8,712 nt of DNA, from NCBI GenBank assembly GCA_016302985.1, contig JAEDMN010000139.1:1-8712 (forward strand). Direction: 5' to 3'. The notes under the pieces were generated by a model that worked only from the letters and a program-made list of their open reading frames with translations, searched no databases and was not told where the DNA came from. The DNA is from Kiritimatiellia bacterium (GTDB taxonomy: Bacteria; Verrucomicrobiota; Kiritimatiellia; RFP12; UBA1067). Positions 5,437-8,712 of the stretch are shown here, piece by piece. Both the position numbers and the translations under genes were made by a program. Position 1 is the first letter of the stretch, and the number at the start of each line of letters is the position of its first letter.

Positions 5437-8400
5437 CTACCAGTTGCAGGTCGTGAGGTCCTGCAGGCGCTCGTAGTAGTTGCGGTAGAAGGACTCGGCC
5501 TTCGACAGCATCTCGACGGCGTGCTCGGGGTTGCGCTTCAGCAGCAGCTTGAAGCGGTTCTCCTCCGCCGCGGTCGCGGCGAAGGACTTCGACGGGGCCT
5601 TCGAGTCGAGCTCGAGCGCGGAGAAGCCCTTCGCGCTGCGGGACGGATCGTAGCGGAAGAGCGGGAAGTGGCCCGTCTCGACCGCCGTCTTCTGGCGCTC
5701 GAAACCCTGCGACATGTCGATGCCGTGCGCGACGCAGTGCGAGTAGGCGATGACGAGCGCGGGGCCGTCGTAGGCGTCCGCCTCGGCGAGCGCCTTGGCC
5801 GCGGCCTGCGGGTTCGCGCCGAGCGAGATCTGCGCCACGTACACGTCGCGGTACGTGAGGATGATGCCGCCGAGGTTCTTCTTCATCGTCGGACGGCCGC
5901 CGGCGGCGAACTTCGCCACCGCGCCCATCGGCGTGGCCTTGGAGGCCTGCCCGCCCGTGTTGGAGTAGACCTCGCTGTCCAGGACGAGCGCCTTGATGTT
6001 GCGGCCCGAGGCGAGCGCGTGGTCGAGTCCGCCGAAGCCGATGTCGTACGCCCAGCCGTCGCCGCCGATGAGCCACACGCTCTTGCGCACGAGCCAGTCG
6101 GCGCCGGAGAGCATCGAGAGCGCCTTCGCGTCCGTGCGGCCGGCGAGCGCCTTCTTCAGCCCCGCCACCGCCGCGCGCATGTCCTCCACGCCGCGCGGCG
6201 TGGCCTGGTCGATGCCGCACACGCGCGCCGCGGCCTCGCGGACGGCGTCCGGCTCCTCGCGGTCGAGCATGAGCTTCGCCGCCTCGGCGCGGGCGCGGGC
6301 CTCGAGGTTGTCGCACGTGACGCGCATGCCGAGGCCGTATTCGGCGTTGTCCTCGAAGAGGGAGTTGCCCCAGGCGACGCCCTTCCCGTCCTTGCGCGTG
6401 CAGTACGGCGCGGTCGGGAGGTTGCCGGCGTAGACGCTCGAGCAGCCGGTCGCGTTCGCGACGAGCAGGCGCTCGCCGCAGATCTGGGTGAGCAGGCGGA
6501 TGTACGGCGCCTCGCCGCAGCCCGCGCACGCGCCGCAGAACTCGAAGAGCGGCTGCTTGAGCTGCACGTCGTTGAAGTTCGACATGTCGAGCTTCGTGTA
6601 GTCGGCCTCGGGGATGTCGAGGAAGAACTTCCAGTTCGCGAGGTCGCGGTCCCGGTTCTTCTCCTCGTGCGGCTCGAGCTGGAGCGCGCCGCGGGCCTTC
6701 GCCGGGCAGTTCACCACGCAGAGGCCGCAGCCCGTGCAGTCCTCGGTCGAGCACTGGATCGTGAACATGCCGCCGTGGCGCTTGTACGCCGCGGACTTCG
6801 CCTCGGTGGACTTGAAGGACTCCGGCGCGTTCGCGAGCGCCTCCGGCGGACACGCCTTCATGCGCAGCGCCGCGTGCGGGCACGCGCCGACGCAGCGGCC
6901 GCACTGCACGCACGCCGCCGGGTTCCACACCGGCACGTCCGCCGCCACGCCGCGCTTCTCCCACTGCGTCGTCGCGACCGGCCAGACGCCGTCGATCGGG
7001 ATCTTCGAAACCGGCAGCTCGTCGCCCTTCTGGGCCATCATCTTCGCCGTGACCTCGCGCACGAACTGCGGCGCGTCGGGCGACACCGTCGGCGGCATCT
7101 TCGGCGCCTCGGGCGCCACCGCCGGCACCGTCACGCGGCGGATGCCGTCCGCCGCCGCCTCGATGCACGCGATGTTCTTGCGGACCACCGCGTCGCCCTT
7201 CGACGCGTACGTCTTCTCCGCCGCGGCCTTGAGGTGGTTCAGCGCCTCGTCCGGCGGCAGGATGCCGGAAATGCGGAAGAACGCGGCCTGCATCACCGTG
7301 TTGATGCGCGTGCCCATGCCGTTCTCGCGGGCGATCTTCGCCGCATCGATGACGTAGAAGTTGATCTTCTTCGCGACGATCTGCTTCGCCGTCTCCTCCG
7401 GCAGGTGCGCCCAGACCTCGAGCGGGCCGTACGGGGACGCCAGCAGGAACGTCGCCCCTTCGCGGGCGTTGGAGAGCATGTCGTACTTCTTGAGGAAGCC
7501 AAAGTTGTGGCACGCCACGAAGAGCGGCGACTCGCAGAGGTACGGGCTCAGGATCGGGTCCGGTCCGAAGCGCAGGTGCGACACGGTCAGGCCGCCGGCC
7601 TTCTTCGAGTCGTACACGAAGTAGCCCTGCGCGTAGAAGTCGGTGTTCGCGCCGATGATCTTGATCGAGTTCTTGTTCGCGCCGACCGTGCCGTCGGACC
7701 CGAGGCCCCAGAACACGCACTCGTGGCGCGTCTTGTGCACGAGCTTGAAGCCCGCGGCGGGCGGCAGGGAACGGCCCGTCACGTCGTCGTCGACGCCGAG
7801 CGCGTAGCCGTCGAGCGGCTTCTTCGCCGCCATGTTGTCGAAGCACGCCTTCACGTGGCCCGGCGTGAACTCCTTGCCGCCGAGGCCGAAGCGCGCCGCG
7901 TAGATCGCGGGGCGCGCGAAGAGCGCGCGGCCGTCGCGGCACGCGCGGTCGACGGCGCCGAGCACGTCCAGGTAGAGCGGCTCACCCTCGCTGCCGCACT
8001 CCTTCGTGCGGTCGAGCACCGTGATCGCCTTCACCGTCGCGGGGATCGCCGTCACGAGCGCGGAGGCGTCGAACGGACGGTAGAGGTGCACCGTGACGAC
8101 GCCCACCTTCTCGCCGGCGGCCACGCACGCGGCGACCGTCTCGCGCACCGTCTCGGAGCCCGAGCCCATGACCACGATCACGCGGTCGGCGTCCGGCGCG
8201 CCCTCGTAGTCGAAGAGGTGGTACGAACGGCCCGTCAGCTGCGCGAACTGGTCCATCGTCTTCTGGACGACCGCCGGCAGCGCGTCGTAGAAGCGGTTGG
8301 AGGCCTCGCGGCCCTGGAAGTAGACGTCGGAGTTCTGCACCGTGCCGCGGATGACCGGCCGCTCGGGGTTGAGGCCGCGCGCGCGCTGCGCCGCGACGTC

Positions 8401-8712
8401 CTGGTCGTCGATCATCGCACGCATCGTCCTGACGTCGATTTCGTCGATCTTCTGCACTTCGTGGGAGGTGCGGAAGCCGTCGAAGAAGTGCATGAACGGC
8501 ACGCGGGACTTCAGCGTCGCCGCGTGCGCGACGAGCGCGAGGTCCTGCGCCTCCTGCACGCCCGAGGAGGCGAGCATCGCGAAGCCCGTCTGGCGGCATG
8601 CCATGACGTCCGAATGGTCGCCGAAGATGCACGTGCCGTGCACCGCGAGGGCGCGCGCCGCCACGTGGAAGACGGCCGGCAGCAGCTCGCCCGCGATGCG
8701 GTAGAGGTTCGG
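5437..8712 (-). CDS. nifJ: Pyruvate:ferredoxin (flavodoxin) oxidoreductase, N-terminus cut by window edge
   Basis: Cytoplasmic enzyme of anaerobes that oxidises pyruvate with CoA to acetyl-CoA and CO2 and reduces ferredoxin or flavodoxin. The frame is open to base 8712; 1091 residues are visible and roughly 75-80 are missing, judged against the usual length near 1170. Visible residues (counted from the edge): end of the pyrimidine-binding domain with FGDHSDVM and CRQTGF (about 30-44); domain II ending in TKECGSEGEPLYLDV; the gamma domain with WGLGSDGTVGANKNS (about 333 on); the EKR motif at 585-587; two [4Fe-4S] motifs CxxCxxCxxxCP at 601-612 (bases 6877-6912) and 659-670 (6703-6738). The proximal-cluster cysteines are C729, C732, C757 and C993. 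The thiamine-diphosphate motif GDGWAYDIG starts at 884, and VYSNTGGQ carries N918. All cluster cysteines are intact, so it should be active. Odd points are Cys239, where the family usually has Pro, and extra Cys726 beside the cluster. It heads the visible operon; its promoter lies beyond the right edge. Confidence 0.97.
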   Translation of the reverse strand, partial: PNLYRIAGELLPAVFHVAARALAVHGTCIFGDHSDVMACRQTGFAMLASSGVQEAQDLALVAHAATLKSRVPFMHFFDGFRTSHEVQKIDEIDVRTMRAMIDDQDVAAQRARGLNPERPVIRGTVQNSDVYFQGREASNRFYDALPAVVQKTMDQFAQLTGRSYHLFDYEGAPDADRVIVVMGSGSETVRETVAACVAAGEKVGVVTVHLYRPFDASALVTAIPATVKAITVLDRTKECGSEGEPLYLDVLGAVDRACRDGRALFARPAIYAARFGLGGKEFTPGHVKACFDNMAAKKPLDGYALGVDDDVTGRSLPPAAGFKLVHKTRHECVFWGLGSDGTVGANKNSIKIIGANTDFYAQGYFVYDSKKAGGLTVSHLRFGPDPILSPYLCESPLFVACHNFGFLKKYDMLSNAREGATFLLASPYGPLEVWAHLPEETAKQIVAKKINFYVIDAAKIARENGMGTRINTVMQAAFFRISGILPPDEALNHLKAAAEKTYASKGDAVVRKNIACIEAAADGIRRVTVPAVAPEAPKMPPTVSPDAPQFVREVTAKMMAQKGDELPVSKIPIDGVWPVATTQWEKRGVAADVPVWNPAACVQCGRCVGACPHAALRMKACPPEALANAPESFKSTEAKSAAYKRHGGMFTIQCSTEDCTGCGLCVVNCPAKARGALQLEPHEEKNRDRDLANWKFFLDIPEADYTKLDMSNFNDVQLKQPLFEFCGACAGCGEAPYIRLLTQICGERLLVANATGCSSVYAGNLPTAPYCTRKDGKGVAWGNSLFEDNAEYGLGMRVTCDNLEARARAEAAKLMLDREEPDAVREAAARVCGIDQATPRGVEDMRAAVAGLKKALAGRTDAKALSMLSGADWLVRKSVWLIGGDGWAYDIGFGGLDHALASGRNIKALVLDSEVYSNTGGQASKATPMGAVAKFAAGGRPTMKKNLGGIILTYRDVYVAQISLGANPQAAAKALAEADAYDGPALVIAYSHCVAHGIDMSQGFERQKTAVETGHFPLFRYDPSRSAKGFSALELDSKAPSKSFAATAAEENRFKLLLKRNPEHAVEMLSKAESFYRNYYERLQDLTTCNW

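Noticed and set aside
4961..7942. Long minus-strand open frame (993 codons) overlapping nifJ in another frame
   Set aside because: It crosses the nifJ stop and the intergenic spacer and encodes Arg-rich sequence with no motif. nifJ and the receptor gene explain the region.
1..8712. Search for mobile elements, CRISPR repeats, tRNA or other RNA genes, or a defence or toxin-antitoxin system
   Set aside because: The window is filled by six recognisable housekeeping or transport genes with gaps of at most 36 bases. No short repeat arrays, terminal inverted repeats or tRNA-like sequences were seen.

Overview
The window is strongly GC-rich and codes almost wall to wall. All six genes lie on the minus strand and read from right to left. 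They look like one transcription unit: the gaps, in order, are 36, 19 (or 4, depending on the start chosen), 10, -4 and 9 bases, with no terminator or convincing promoter between them. The first gene, a pyruvate:ferredoxin oxidoreductase, runs off the right edge. The last, an L,D-transpeptidase, runs off the left edge, so the true promoter and terminator are outside the window.

In transcription order the genes are: (1) nifJ-type pyruvate:ferredoxin oxidoreductase, 8712 to 5437, lacking only its first roughly 75-80 residues; (2) a free lipoprotein amino-acid-binding protein, 5400 to 4657; (3) a second, closely related binding domain fused to a HisM/GlnP-type permease, 4637 (or 4652) to 3135; (4) a GlnQ/HisP-type ABC ATPase with an unusual C-terminal tail, 3124 to 2270; (5) an NhaC-family Na+/H+ antiporter with a cleavable-looking signal peptide and an extra N-terminal periplasmic segment, 2273 to 471; (6) a YkuD-fold L,D-transpeptidase without a signal peptide, 461 to 1.

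Together, genes 2-4 supply every part of a polar amino-acid ABC importer: one tethered and one fused receptor, a permease domain that would act as a homodimer, and an ATPase. NhaC would manage the sodium/proton balance, and the oxidoreductase would turn pyruvate into acetyl-CoA and reduced ferredoxin. A plausible but unproven reading is an amino-acid-fermenting module in which imported amino acids are degraded to pyruvate.

The organism is probably an anaerobe (large five-domain ferredoxin-linked pyruvate oxidoreductase). It probably has a diderm envelope with peptidoglycan (signal peptides, lipoprotein, L,D-transpeptidase). A high-GC gut or sediment lineage such as Verrucomicrobiota/Kiritimatiellota/Lentisphaerota, or a deltaproteobacterium-like group, would fit, but the sequence alone does not decide the phylum.

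I see no RNA gene, CRISPR array, insertion sequence or defence system. The most notable points are a duplicated binding domain with a 70-base perfect repeat, the fused receptor-permease next to a free receptor, the ATPase tail, the periplasmic extension on NhaC, and the unusual operon partnership with nifJ.
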